64,000 bases of DNA from contig WMKJ01000054.1 in the NCBI GenBank assembly GCA_009733715.1, forward strand, positions 1-64,000, in the 5' to 3' direction. Shown in pieces: positions 25,502-37,151 of the stretch. The stretch comes from Herpomyces periplanetae. Taxonomy: Eukaryota > Ascomycota > Laboulbeniomycetes > Herpomycetales > Herpomycetaceae. The position numbers and the translations under genes are program-made. Under the pieces are notes generated by a model. That model had not been told where the DNA came from. It made no database searches and worked only from the letters and a program-made list of their open reading frames with translations. The first letter of the stretch is position 1, and each line of letters begins with the position of its first letter.

Positions 25502-27607
25502 ATGCAACATCAAACACCATTACCAGTATCCAGTGTACGGGATCCCAAGGCCGATAATTTGAAAGTTTTGCGAAAAATTAACCTTTTGGTATACACGACA
25601 CCAGATTACAGTGTAACGTGCAAACAGGTTAGGTGTATGGATTGGCTACGCGAACTATGCTATCCACGTTATGTGATCTCAAGCATAACGAAAGATTCAT
25701 TATACCATGATCCATGGTCGTTGACGTGTGCTTTACTCGTACTTCCGTGTAACCAAATTAACTTTGATATTGCAGGCCAACGTTTACTTTGTACGTACGT
25801 TGAATCAGGCGGCGTCATTCTTATCCTAAATCAAGTTAACACCAACTTCACTATACCGGGAGTTCAAGTTCATTTCCCATGCAACTTTTTCCTGCAAACC
25901 CGTATACCAGGATTTCGTATAGCTTTGTACGCATGTCAACGAGGATTCTGTATACACGTTAATCTGGCACTTCCGATACCGAAACCTCTAGTACCTGATA
26001 ATACTAACGAACAACATTTATCTGAACTCCAGACTATACATACGCTGGCTCAATTAATCGGTCCTTATTTAGACAAAGCTGGTATTAATGTTAATCATAT
26101 TAATTCCGACTTTCATGCCTGGCAAACCCATCATTCATTAGGCAACCTTTACTCTACACTTTCACCTATTTACATGTCAAGTCAACCATTCAACCTAATT
26201 TCTAACACATTTAATCCTAAAGGTGAACAATTTTATATAAGTGGTCCCGTTACCACGTTCCACCTTCAACGTGTCACTCGACAAAACCCACCAATTGGAT
26301 TATCATCACAATTTTCCACTAATTCACCCTCCCATTTTACTGACTCTTCAACTAAAATCGTACATTTAATCGCATACATTGATGCTTTACCGTCACAAAC
26401 ACTAACTCCACAGTTTAACTTTAAAGATTATTTTACTCAATTGCAACAAATTGCACTTCCACGACAACTTTTGGGCCGTACTGTAATGTACGGTAAAGTT
26501 GTTACAAGTACAAACACACTCTTATACGAGTAAGTTAATGTGAGATCGCTACCTTGTCTGTATTAATGGTAAATAATCGTCAATTAACCAAATGATCCGG
26601 TTGTATGTATAAGAAACGATAATTTGTTGCAACGACTGCCCTTTGGATGTACGTTTACTGCAACAACTCAAACTGCCGGTAAAGGTCGAAGTGGAAATAC
26701 ATGGAATTCTCCACCTGGTGCCCTAATGTTTAGTGTGTGTATACGCACTGACGTTAACCCGTATTCGGCCATACCAAAAACTTCAAACGTTCCGTTAAAC
26801 ATAAGCTATACTGATATAACATTTATTCAATATCTCGCTGCAATGGCCACTGTTCACGGTATCCGTCAAAGTCATCCAGCATTAAACAATTTGGATCTTC
26901 GATTGAAATGGCCAAATGATATTTATGCGCGCTGTACTGAAACAATTGAACCTTATGAAGATAATCCTGAGTTGCGATGTGATTATCAGAAAATCGGTGG
27001 TGTTAAAGTTCAGGCTAGGGCAATTAACGTTTCAACTGCATCGCCTCAACATTATACAAACACTGTATCCCAACTAATTCTGATAGTTGGAATTGGCGTA
27101 AATTTATTCAACCAACTTCCAACTCAAAGTGTGTATAATGTAGCTAAAGAGCATTGCATTGGGTCGAAAAATCAGCAGAATGTAACGACGGATGAATTGG
27201 CCAATGTATTAAGACATGAGCGTCTGTTAGCTCAAATTCTCGTTAAATTCGACGAATATATACACGAATTTTTCCAGCACCAAGGTTGGACTGGAAATAT
27301 GGAGCAAGACTATTATAATCTATGGTTACATACAAACCAATTAATTACGATAAGATCACAAAATAGTGAACACGAAAACGGCTCATCAAAACCAGTACGA
27401 ATTCGAGGAATTTGTAAAACTACCGGAAGGCTACTGGCAGAAGTTGTCTCTGGTGCTGATTCCGCGGATTGCAATTTCGTGATCAATAATAAAAGAACTC
27501 CAAGTTCACTTTTCCATAATTCAGGATTAATCACATTGGGCTGCGATAGTAACCGCTTCGACTTTTTTAAAGGCTTGATCTTTCACATTCCTCAACAATC
27601 GGTTTAA
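25502..27607 (+). CDS. BPL1: biotin--protein ligase (holocarboxylase synthetase)
   Basis: Two exons, 25502..26529 and 26614..27607, encode 673 aa, similar in length to yeast Bpl1 (690). The enzyme activates biotin with ATP and attaches it to lysines of acetyl-CoA and pyruvate carboxylases. The N-terminal half is the glutamine-amidotransferase-like region (NLLVYTTPDYSVTCKQ near the start, and SCALLV-like CALLVLPCNQINFDIAGQ). The catalytic domain begins near the exon junction: TTQTAGKGRSGNTWNSPPGA is the biotin/ATP loop, LKWPNDIY and KIGGVKVQ follow, then GIGVNLFN. A C-terminal domain ends the protein. The stop codon overlaps that of the convergent DUF676 lipase gene by 4 bp. Confidence 0.95.
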
Positions 27608-30600
27608 TCATTACTATAATCATCAGTATCGTCATTTTCTCGTGTATCAAACATCATTCGGCATAAATGCTCGACTACTGGCCAGCCGTAAGCATTGGGA
27701 AACATTCTTCGAACGCAAATATTATTATGAGCATCTGGTTCAAGGTTAACAAGAACTTTACGCCATTCAAGTTCGCGATGATAGTCTCGAGCAATCCTCT
27801 CCTCCATCGATATATACGATCCTTCCCCTCCCAATTTCTCATCATCTTCAGTCAAACCTATCTCGTTTGATTCATTTTCCGCTTCCTCGCTCAAACCACC
27901 ACCCAAACAAATCTCGGAGCTACCCATTTCCCCCAATTTTGTCACTGAAGTATGTGATTTTTCTTCACTTAAAATTTTCTGGGTACTACCATCTTTAATA
28001 CGCTTTTTATCCTTGACCCCTCTATTCTTTGAACTTTTATTCCAACTTTCCAATCGATTCGTAATAACTCGTCCCGTCGTCTTGTTAAATGAACTCACCC
28101 GTTTATTTTGTCGAATCGGTGGAATGTCTCTGGGATAGTATATTCGATCATGAAAAATCGGTGATACCCGTTTGGCCGGATTCATGATCCACGATATCGA
28201 GGGAATCGGTGGATTCAATAAATCACCAGCTGATTCAAATATCGATGTAGTCGGTGGTGTTTTAAATTCCTTAATATCTGTATCACAATCACCACTATCA
28301 CCACCACTTTTGGTACCCGTTTCGCTGTTCACCTCACCTGATCCAACTTTTTCAGATGCTGCGGTTGTTGCTGAATCCGTTGCACTACTTGAATTAAGTG
28401 TTTGACTTCGTGTGACTATTCGTAAGCTCTTATCTCTCCGAGTTGATCTAACTGTTCCAGAATTCGTACTAGTAGGTGAACTTCCATCAAAAACTTTCCG
28501 TACACTTTCATTGCCATCACCATTATCAATCTTGCTGCACGTATTGCTGGCTTCAACTGCTTTAGACACACTTCGTGTGAAGAAAATTACATTCATCAAG
28601 TTATTCCACCACCATTGTGTCGAGTTCAATCCTTTTCGTCCACCCGTTTCACCAACTGATGATTCTACTGCCGGTGAACCTCCCTTACGTTTCCGTTCAA
28701 TTTTACACGTAACTCCACCCGGCGACATAGAGTCGGTCGACTTGTTCTCTGAAGAGTCGTCCACAATAACCTCATCGTCCAAGGCAGGTTGTTTGTCTTT
28801 CATTCCTTCATTGTCCGAATATTCAGCGTCAGAATTGACTCTCATTGTCAACGTATTTTGCCCCGTTATCTCAGCCCAACCCCACTCCGCCATTTTGCCA
28901 ATTAAGCTACAATCACGACGGGTTTTTTCAACTCGCCCCAAGCTATTCCAATCTAAAAAAAATAAACAACTCGTACGTAACGGAACTATTCCATCGTTAA
29001 CGACATTCGAATAAAGTGTTCGATGCCGAAAACACCTAAGCGCCTCGTATGCAGGTCCTCGTGGTAACGCATGAATTACTGAAGTCCAACCTGCTGCCCT
29101 TGATAAAGGCACTCCCAGCTTCATAAAACCTAAATCCTGTCCTGTTCGTCCAGCGAGCCCAACATCAAGGGCGAAACGAACATAAACTGGATTTTCGTTG
29201 CTTAATCCTAGCATAGGCGAAGCCAGTGTAATGAAATGCTGAGGTCTAATCAACGTAAAGAACTGCGGGGAATGTTTCTGAATGTATCCAAGTGCATATG
29301 TTTGGACCAAACCTCCTAGTGAGTGGCCGATAAAGCTGATGTGAACATATTGATATGCCCGTCGTTTTATCATCTCATCTTTTCCCAAGCTCTTAACTGC
29401 GCCCCCTCGCTTTTCAACTGATTCGGAGATATCCAAACTCTCCATTAATTCACATAATTCACTGTCCGTCGAACCTTGAGACTGACTTGCTAATCGCTTC
29501 TTCTTTGACCTAGACGCCCTTGACACACTATACGGTTGATCAGGATACGTCAGCTCAAGAACATACTTCGCTAATCGCTTTCCCAAGTACTCAATTCCTT
29601 TCTCTGTACGCGCTGCATTCCCATGAAACCCGCGCACAATCACCATGTCACAAACTTCGTCATCGCCTCCACTTCCCGATTTTGTGCTCTGCTTGCTTGT
29701 AAGGTCTTCCGTGCAGATATCACTCAATCTGTCCCTATTTTTCTCGCCGCACCGCGAGTTAAAGTGATGCGTTCTAGCCCTTCGCACTCTCTGTGCTGCT
29801 CGATCAATACTCTCCTTGAGAAATAGCATATCAGCACCAACATTTCCCAGTAATCCATGCGTTAGAATAACAAGGTGGATTCGTTTGCGACATGAAGGTT
29901 TCTTAATCCCTAAAGTTTCTGCTGGTCTACTTATCAATGGATGAACTCCAAGTCCAATACTTTGTCCACTATTTATCCGTTCCAAATTCCCATCCCACGT
30001 CGGAAGTGCAGGCAAATTCCACAGTGTATGAGTATCATGAACCTTTAACTTGACACTGCGCGAAAATATTCCTCTTCGACCATCCGGTGGTCCCATCCCT
30101 TCGCCCCCTTTCGATTCATTACCAGTATTGTCACACGGTGGCGAGTTAGAAGCTAACCTGCGCGATGTTTTTTGATTTTCTCGAATCCGTGCTTTACGCG
30201 AAATTTTATAAGGCAAAAAGTCATCCAATTGTCCCGGTCGAGCTGTACCAGTCGCTACACCTTTAACCTCGTTCACACTCCAAATATTCTCGCTTCTAGA
30301 CACAAGAACTTCGAAACCGACTGATGCAGATGCAGAGAATAAAATTTGTGATGATACTTCAATAATCCATGAAACGCTTTCTCGGGATAGCACATTTCTA
30401 TGGAGAGTTGAAATATTATTACGAACCTCTTCTGCCGTAGAAGTATTATCTTGACTAACGCATAACTTACTCGGTACCGAAATTCGAGTAGTCCAACTAG
30501 CTCCAGCCTTTAAATAAGGCTCAAACTTAGGAACACTAGCATTTAAGCTATTGCTTAACCCACTTGTCGAGCTAAAGTTAGCGGGATAAACTGATGTATA

Positions 30601-30959
30601 AAGACTATAGGGTCCATGAAGATAGGCGGCACGGAGTGGAATAGCGGCAGTGTTTCGTATCTTAACAAATAAGTGTGCAGGCGTAGGTACGATTTCGTCA
30701 AGACACGGTGTATAGCTAAATGTGTATCTAAAAGCTCTAGTCAGTGTTTCGATTAAACTAGTCAAAATATCCGAAAAAATCAGCAAGGTCACGACGGGAA
30801 GACTTATGTGCAACCTCACAAAGGTTCAACAGCCTCGACGCCTAAGGAAAACTAAGTGAATGGATCAGGTGTAAAATTCATGAGTATACAAAATGCGTAA
30901 ATGTTTTACCTGACAACACCACCAACTTTAACGTTACCCAACTGGTGTAAAAGAAGCAT
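27604..30959 (-). CDS. DUF676 alpha/beta-hydrolase, ROG1-like lipase
   Basis: Two exons, 30910..30959 and 27604..30814, encode 1086 aa. The 50-nt first exon supplies MLLLHQLGNVKVGGVV, which restores the usual start of the family; the long frame itself has no ATG near its 5' end. The hydrolase core contains HLVILTHGLLGNVGADM (oxyanion side), the nucleophile elbow FIGHSLGGLVQ with Ser515, ITLASPMLG and NDGIVPLRTS. The C-terminal block PDAHNNICVRRMFPNAYGWP bears the expected His. Yeast relatives (ROG1, LPL1) hydrolyse glycerolipids at lipid droplets or membranes. A low-complexity, Ser/Thr/Asp-rich linker of about 350 residues separates the core from the C-terminal block, making the protein long for the family. 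The stop codon overlaps that of BPL1. Confidence 0.9.
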
Positions 30960-32050
30960 GCTCAAACTTCCAATAATACCTGTAACAGCCTTGAGCGTTG
31001 CAGTTACTTTCCAGCAGGGGCGAATTAGCCGCGATATATACGAGAGTTGACAGCATGCAATTCGTCGATTGGCGTAGTGTAATCATAAATTCCTGATTAT
31101 CGATAAAGAAGGACAAGGAAATTCTGGTGCGAGAATGATCAACCTGTTTAATAGGTACGTGTGTGCGTGCGCACGCGTGATATTGTGCTAGAACACCAAG
31201 AGTAAAGTATGATGAAAGAGATATAAATGTAACTTGAAATTGTAAGGCGAGGAAAATCAAACGAGAGGACGGTTAAGCGTCGCGATCGGAATGAACAAAA
31301 AGGAGAAGCAGGATGAATGGATGAGGCTTGATCGTACGGCAAATGAGTAAGTAAACAGCATTATAGTGGCAAGTTACCACCAAGAAGACAATTAAAGTGC
31401 ACAAAATCTGCCACAAGTCTTAAACGAGAGAGAAACGCGACCGACCGTCAGGCTAATCGAAAATCTAGACGGGTTAAGGTCAGATTAAAATGAAATTATG
31501 AGCTTTTATAGACAGGGAACAACGATATTGGCCATTTAAACTTCGAGCGATCAGAAAAATGGGTATTAACGAAAACTCTGCGTTGTGCTCGATGCGAGCA
31601 TGTCAAATGTGCGTACAATATACAAAACAGTTCCTTTGAAAGCAAGATGATGGTTAAAAGAATTTCGGCAAGTTGGGTAGTTAACCGAGGTTAAGGACGA
31701 GAGATTTAGAGAGGGGCCGTGGAACGAAAGATATTTGCTGAAGCTCCGTACAAGAAAAGGGATTGAAAAAGCGGCATGATTAAGATCACACGAATACATA
31801 TTTGGCCAATATAAAAGAATGTTTGGATAATCGGACCCAGAATATTCCTGATCAGTTAGAAAAGTAACGGTTAACATATGTTTCCATGAGTTGTCAAGGA
31901 CGAGTTTCAGTGTGGCCCATTGAAAGCGTGGAAGTGATAGTGAGCGTAAGACCGATTTTTATTAGGAACGTATGCAAAATAGATAAGGAGCGCACGAGAA
32001 AAATAGCTCAACGTTACAAATGAACTTCGAACGGAGCTAATATGATAAAC
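30960..32050. other. spacer between the lipase gene and mS35
   Basis: This 1.1 kb holds the presumed promoter of the minus-strand lipase gene and the 3' end of mS35. The + strand is mostly purine-rich, as expected for the leader of a minus-strand gene here. No coding sequence or repeat of note was seen. Confidence 0.5.
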
Positions 32051-33376
32051 TTAGGAGAATATGGAGTACATTTTGGAACGAATAGAATCAAGCTCTTTTC
32101 GACGCTCTGGTGTCAAAATCCATTCACTGGGAAAAGAAGGCCGGAATGGAGGGGTAATTTTGGCGGAGGATGTGTCAGGAAAAGCTTGAGCCACTAGCGG
32201 ACAGGATATGGAAAAGAAACGCTTAGGAAGCTTGTATTTGGCATGGCGAAAGTCGAATGGGATATCTTCAAAGGTATCCGAAGTATCCGAAGACTCCTTC
32301 AGCAAGCGTCTTACTAGCTTCAATAATTGTTGTTTATTGGCAGAAGGTGAGTCCAGTTCACAGCAAGACAAGCGTGCTATGCTAGTAATTGGGTTGTAAC
32401 GCGGGCCTAAGAGTTTAATCAATTTGGATACTTGAACTTGACTCAAGTTAGGAACATCTACAGGACAGAATTCTAAAACAACTTTATTGGACGCAGGATG
32501 AGGCTCTCCAAAGTGCGTAGTGTATCGGAATCTCAAGAATAGGTCTCGCGTCGGAGGCTTGAAAGGGCGTGCGTATTTAGATAATTGGGGCAATTCCCAA
32601 ACAATCCATCTTGAGTACTGACGTTGTTCACGAATTCGTTCCAGCTCAACGTGGGCATGGTAAGGAATATCATCATCCTGAAAAGGTTCGTCTTCTCCGA
32701 TATCTAGTACATTTTCGCCCGCGGAAATATTGTTTTCAGGTGTAGAAGGGTCGACGTAAGGGCCAGCATTCATATTAAAGAAGCCTTCGCGTACCTTTGG
32801 AGGACTTTCGTTCGCCAAATAATCCGATAACTTGCGTGCAGAAGCAGCATTAATAAGTCTGTTCTCATCCTTTTCAAAATCTGGAGAGGTATCTTCAGGG
32901 TTTTCCTTAGATACGCGTGAAATATCCTTTAAACATTCATTTCCAAAGCGTTTGGAGAGAACTTGTGTGATATTTTCGACCAATTGAGTTAGCTGATCAT
33001 TTAACTGTTTTTTAATTTCAATAGAGGCTGTACTGAGATATGATTGATGAGTAGATTTGGCTTCGCTTAACAATTTACGCTGTTCGTCACGCGGGAGTAA
33101 GGGGAATATGTGAAGAAGTTCTTCGGGAACAAGGCCAATATGTAGAGGTAGAGTAATAGAGTGACGTTTAAAATTGGTAGAGGATTCATTAGTACATTCC
33201 AATGAAGATTTGGTAGGTGTGGTAGATTTGGATGAATTGAAGCGACAAAACACGGAAAATGAGAATGGGGCGATGCATCGGGAGGATTGAGCACAGGAAC
33301 TAGAATATTTTAATCCGAAGAAGCGGTAAGGAATTAAAAAACAAACTTGATTTGGTAGAAGGAATTTTCGAGACAT
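32051..33376 (-). CDS. RSM24: mitochondrial small ribosomal subunit protein mS35 (Rsm24)
   Basis: A single exon of 441 codons. The ATG at 33376 gives MSRKFLLPNQVCFLIPYRFF, a plausible mitochondrial targeting sequence; the frame extends 20 codons further without ATG. The conserved mS35/Rsm24 domain lies in the C-terminal half: YSRWIVWELPQLSKYARPF, LFLRFRYTTHFGEPHPASNK, VVLEFCPVDVPNLSQVQ, KLIKLLGPRYNP and FEDIPFDFRHAKYKLP, ending in SEWILTPERRKEL. The protein belongs to the mitoribosome small subunit. The first 200 residues are acidic and less conserved. A TCATGTGA box lies about 134 bp upstream. Confidence 0.92.
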   Translation of the reverse strand: MSRKFLLPNQVCFLIPYRFFGLKYSSSCAQSSRCIAPFSFSVFCRFNSSKSTTPTKSSLECTNESSTNFKRHSITLPLHIGLVPEELLHIFPLLPRDEQRKLLSEAKSTHQSYLSTASIEIKKQLNDQLTQLVENITQVLSKRFGNECLKDISRVSKENPEDTSPDFEKDENRLINAASARKLSDYLANESPPKVREGFFNMNAGPYVDPSTPENNISAGENVLDIGEDEPFQDDDIPYHAHVELERIREQRQYSRWIVWELPQLSKYARPFKPPTRDLFLRFRYTTHFGEPHPASNKVVLEFCPVDVPNLSQVQVSKLIKLLGPRYNPITSIARLSCCELDSPSANKQQLLKLVRRLLKESSDTSDTFEDIPFDFRHAKYKLPKRFFSISCPLVAQAFPDTSSAKITPPFRPSFPSEWILTPERRKELDSIRSKMYSIFS

Positions 33377-36300
33377 TAAGGCGATTATTTCAATGGAAAT
33401 GGTAAGTTCATTGACAGAAGAATTGCATAAGTTCAATCAAAAGTTGTGTAGCGGAATAAATTGGGAAAAGTGCTTGAAAATTTCGCGACGAAAATTTGAC
33501 ATGCTCTAGTCATGTGATGTGATACGATGCCGCCACAATGAAAGTGGCGGTGCGGTAGTGTGTGGCTGTATGGCAGAAAAAGGAATTGGGGAGAAGACGG
33601 TGATAACGAGGGAATTAAGATGTTTGGATATTAGTTAAAAATAGGTGTATTGATTGAAGAAGCATGGATGTGTGATGGTAGGAGATTGGGAATGGACATA
33701 TGGAAACGAGGATGAGGGAAGAGGGATAGGGTTTAACGGGATGTTGGGTAGTTTTAGATCATGGTTCAAAAGTGATTCACATAGTTTGAGGATGATTTAT
33801 CGATCTTATCAGCGGATTTTTGGCTAGAGTAACCTTGAACCGGGATATAGGAAGCAAATCTAACAGGGAGAGGTTTTACTGGATAGATTATCAATAGAAT
33901 GGCTAACCGATAGTTGAATGGAAAGCAAGTGGTATGCAGGAAAATTAAACTAGTTTATTTACAATGAAATAATTGTATACGAGATGATGAGAAGAATATT
34001 CCATGATTAAAATGATTTTCATGGATAATTTGTTAAGGATTAAATGCAAAATTTTATAAAGTAAGTAAATTTTAGGAGAGGAATTAAAATGCATAATCCA
34101 ACGGGATGTCTTTCCAAACGTATTCATACGTATAATAGTACAGTGTGAAAGGATATTGTATTTTTAGAAGACAATATGGTTGGTAGAGATGATATGTGTA
34201 GGAAGAATACTTTTCTAGTATAACTAGGGAGGGACAGTAATAGAGAAGGGATGATCAAACGATTCAGTAATTAAATGTAGAAGAAAAAGTACGATTAAAT
34301 CAATGAAAATTTAGGGTAGTAATCACATACATGAAAAAATATGAGATATCAACGATGAAAGCAAATAAATCTAGTAACAGATAGACATTTGGAGAAGTTA
34401 GAAATAATGTATGTATAGGTAAACGATAAAGGTTTCATATTGAAAAAATCGATTAATCTAACCTAAAAAAACCGAAAGAATAAGATCCAATTACTCGACA
34501 AACTGCACTAAAATTGATTGAAATATACTCTAGGAAATTAGACTCGTAACGTTGCATGATGCGAATATACAGAATCGTGCAGGATAAAAATTCCTAAAAA
34601 CCCCCAGAAAATGTCTCGGCCAACAAGGCTGAGATGCACCGCCGCCCCACGTGCCACAGCGTCACCCCTTAAGTCACTCCGGATCAATTAACTTCCGGTG
34701 ACATAGCTGAGTCAGCGGGAAGTGGAGAGTCATGTGAGGAAAGTGTGGGGAGAGGAGAAGGGGGAAGGGGGAATGTAAGAAGATTTACGAGACGGGCTTG
34801 AACGGTTAGGTGGAATTAATAAAATGAGGCGTGGTGGATAACTATAAAGGCTCGGGTACAATTACGATACAGTACAGAGTAATACGAAAGTAGTTTCCGC
34901 TTAACCTACGCATAGAATCGGGGAAGAAACCGGTTTAAAGATTCCGTGGGCTCGGTGGATGTGGATGGAGTAGGCGATTGATGGGCAACTTCATTATATT
35001 GACTTGCTTTTATAAATTTTCTGCAGTTGGAAAGTATACTTTTTAATTCATTTGCTCTAAGCAAAGTTCTAAGATATTTACAACAAATCTTTCACTAACT
35101 AATGCATTTATTCATATGAAATATTCACGTAAATACAATGATTTCTAACTTATTTCTCGTATATACTAATCGAACTTACGACTTTACTATTAGTATTTTT
35201 TTTGAATAAAATATGTTGTAATTTTCGATCGCGCACCTATACGCGCTTGGATGAACATGGTTGTCTTATGCTTCACGAATAGTATCAGGATCCAACTATT
35301 CAAAGCTGTACGCGATTCACACTCTCCATATGGTAATCGGGTAAACATGTTAATCTCTTACAACATACCATTATGGATAAACATTTTCCCCTTTTTACAA
35401 TGAAGTCGCGTTTCATTAATAATCTTGACATTATAGCCCCAAAATTTCCAAGTAAACGATAAAAGGAATATTCTGCTAATATCAATCAATTCAAACTCAA
35501 AGTTTTAATAGTACGGTACCTGCTAAAACAATATACTGGATATGATAATAACTAGAAACACTTCCAAAGCCCTTGGTTAACATCAACAAACCTCCAACAA
35601 GGATATGCTATTCCACAGCAGCAATTGTATCATATATATATATGTCCATTCTTCCAGCTAGTCAAAAATCATTCCTTGATGATAAACTCAACGGAAAATA
35701 TCTAGACATTTTTTGGGTTTTGTAGAGACCTGATAGAAAAATTTAACATTAAATTTGTCTATAGGGTAACTTGCATTGTGTCTATCAATATCACCATGAT
35801 TTTTCATACCATTAATCGCGACAAGTACTGGCGAAAATCAATCCACGTAAGTTTTACCTTTTGTAACACATACACAAACCCAGACTTTGTATAAATCATT
35901 TTAACCCCCATAAATTAATCCTTTCAATCATGATAAACCTACCTTTGATCGTCATCTCTCATCACTATACTCCTTTCACTGCGCTCATCTACCATTCCTT
36001 TAACCATTGTCAAGTTAACCAAGTCTTCATTCTCATTCAAGACTCATGATCTACATACCAATTAGTCATTCCACCCTCTTCATCCAACTTTCCAAGCATG
36101 GAAAGAATCAGTCTTGATACGGCAAACTAGTATGAGTCAGCAGTTAGTTAACAGAATAGGAAAGTGCGCTTAAACGAAAATTTCCCACGGTTGAGAAACG
36201 GGGAAATGAGAAAAAAGAAAAAAAATTAGCGATTTGTTTAAGATCCCTACAATGGCTAAGGATAGTAAATGTGTGCCGAATTTCAATGATAGCCAACTTG

Positions 36301-37151
36301 TTATTCTAGCTATTCCTAGCTATCTTAAAACCAATGTATTAAGGGCTTTATCACCCATATTATTAGCCAAAGTCTCGCCTCGAACCTACCATCATCGGAA
36401 AAAGGAAATTCCACACACAACCAGAATCGCACCTTCCCATTCCTGCAGCTCTCAAGATTCCTGCCTCTCTTCTCCCGATTATATAAAGAGGGAGTCCCCA
36501 GGCCAGTCGACACACTATAAGCTTCCGACACATTTATTCCCTTATCCTTCTTTATCCGTTGGCTTACCTCTCTTCTTATTTTACTATTTCAAGTTCTTGG
36601 ATTGGACTATCTCGTCGTTCTTCGTAGACTCGGATGTGACAAAATATAACTTCTTTCATGCTTGACTCAATCAGTATAATGCTTTTTCCTTTGTATTTTC
36701 CTTTGTTTTTTGGCATATCATTGCATATTATCCGGTAGTTTACGCTTTCCTCTCGCACAATTGTTGCGCATATTCGTCCTTATTTACCATATTTTACTTA
36801 CTTTACCTGCTTTAACTCAAGCGAATATATTTCATACTTCGTCTTCCTCTGTCTCTATACTCCTAATTTCCTCTCCCACTCAATACTTATAACTAATGCG
36901 ACACCACAATTTACATTGTGGCTATGAAATCAATTCCACTTAATTACCTTACATTCATCGTCGCCCCTCCTCTTTGGGTTTAATTATTTGCAATATTCTC
37001 TACATTCATCTCTTCTTTTTCTACTTGCTATAAAAGATTCTCTTATCCTAATACTTGAAATTCGGCATGTGTTAACTATCACCTTGACGCCACTTTTATT
37101 ATTTCGGTTAATTTTGATCTTGAAGGTTAATTCGAATATTTATCCTCAATC
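33377..37151. promoter_or_regulatory. long divergent region between mS35 and the Sch9-like kinase
   Basis: The first part (to about 34,480) is purine-rich on +, consistent with an mS35 leader. The last part (about 35,900-37,151) is pyrimidine-rich, consistent with a kinase leader with several short upstream open frames. Between them is a GC-richer patch at 34,600-34,760 with the imperfect hairpin TCTCGGCC/GGCTGAGA, the palindrome GCTGAGTCAGC (34706-34716) and a TCATGTGA box (34730-34737). No gene was found. Confidence 0.5.
34706..34716. promoter_or_regulatory. AP-1/MARE-like palindrome GCTGAGTCAGC
   Basis: This perfect 11-bp palindrome centres on TGAGTCA, the known Gcn4/AP-1 bZIP binding site, with the GC flanks of a Maf-type element. 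It lies between mS35 and the kinase gene. Binding is inferred. Confidence 0.5.

Noticed and set aside
36234-36665. 143-codon frame upstream of the Sch9-like gene
   Set aside because: It lacks a proper ATG at its start and lies in the pyrimidine-rich leader; no family resemblance and no splice link to the kinase.
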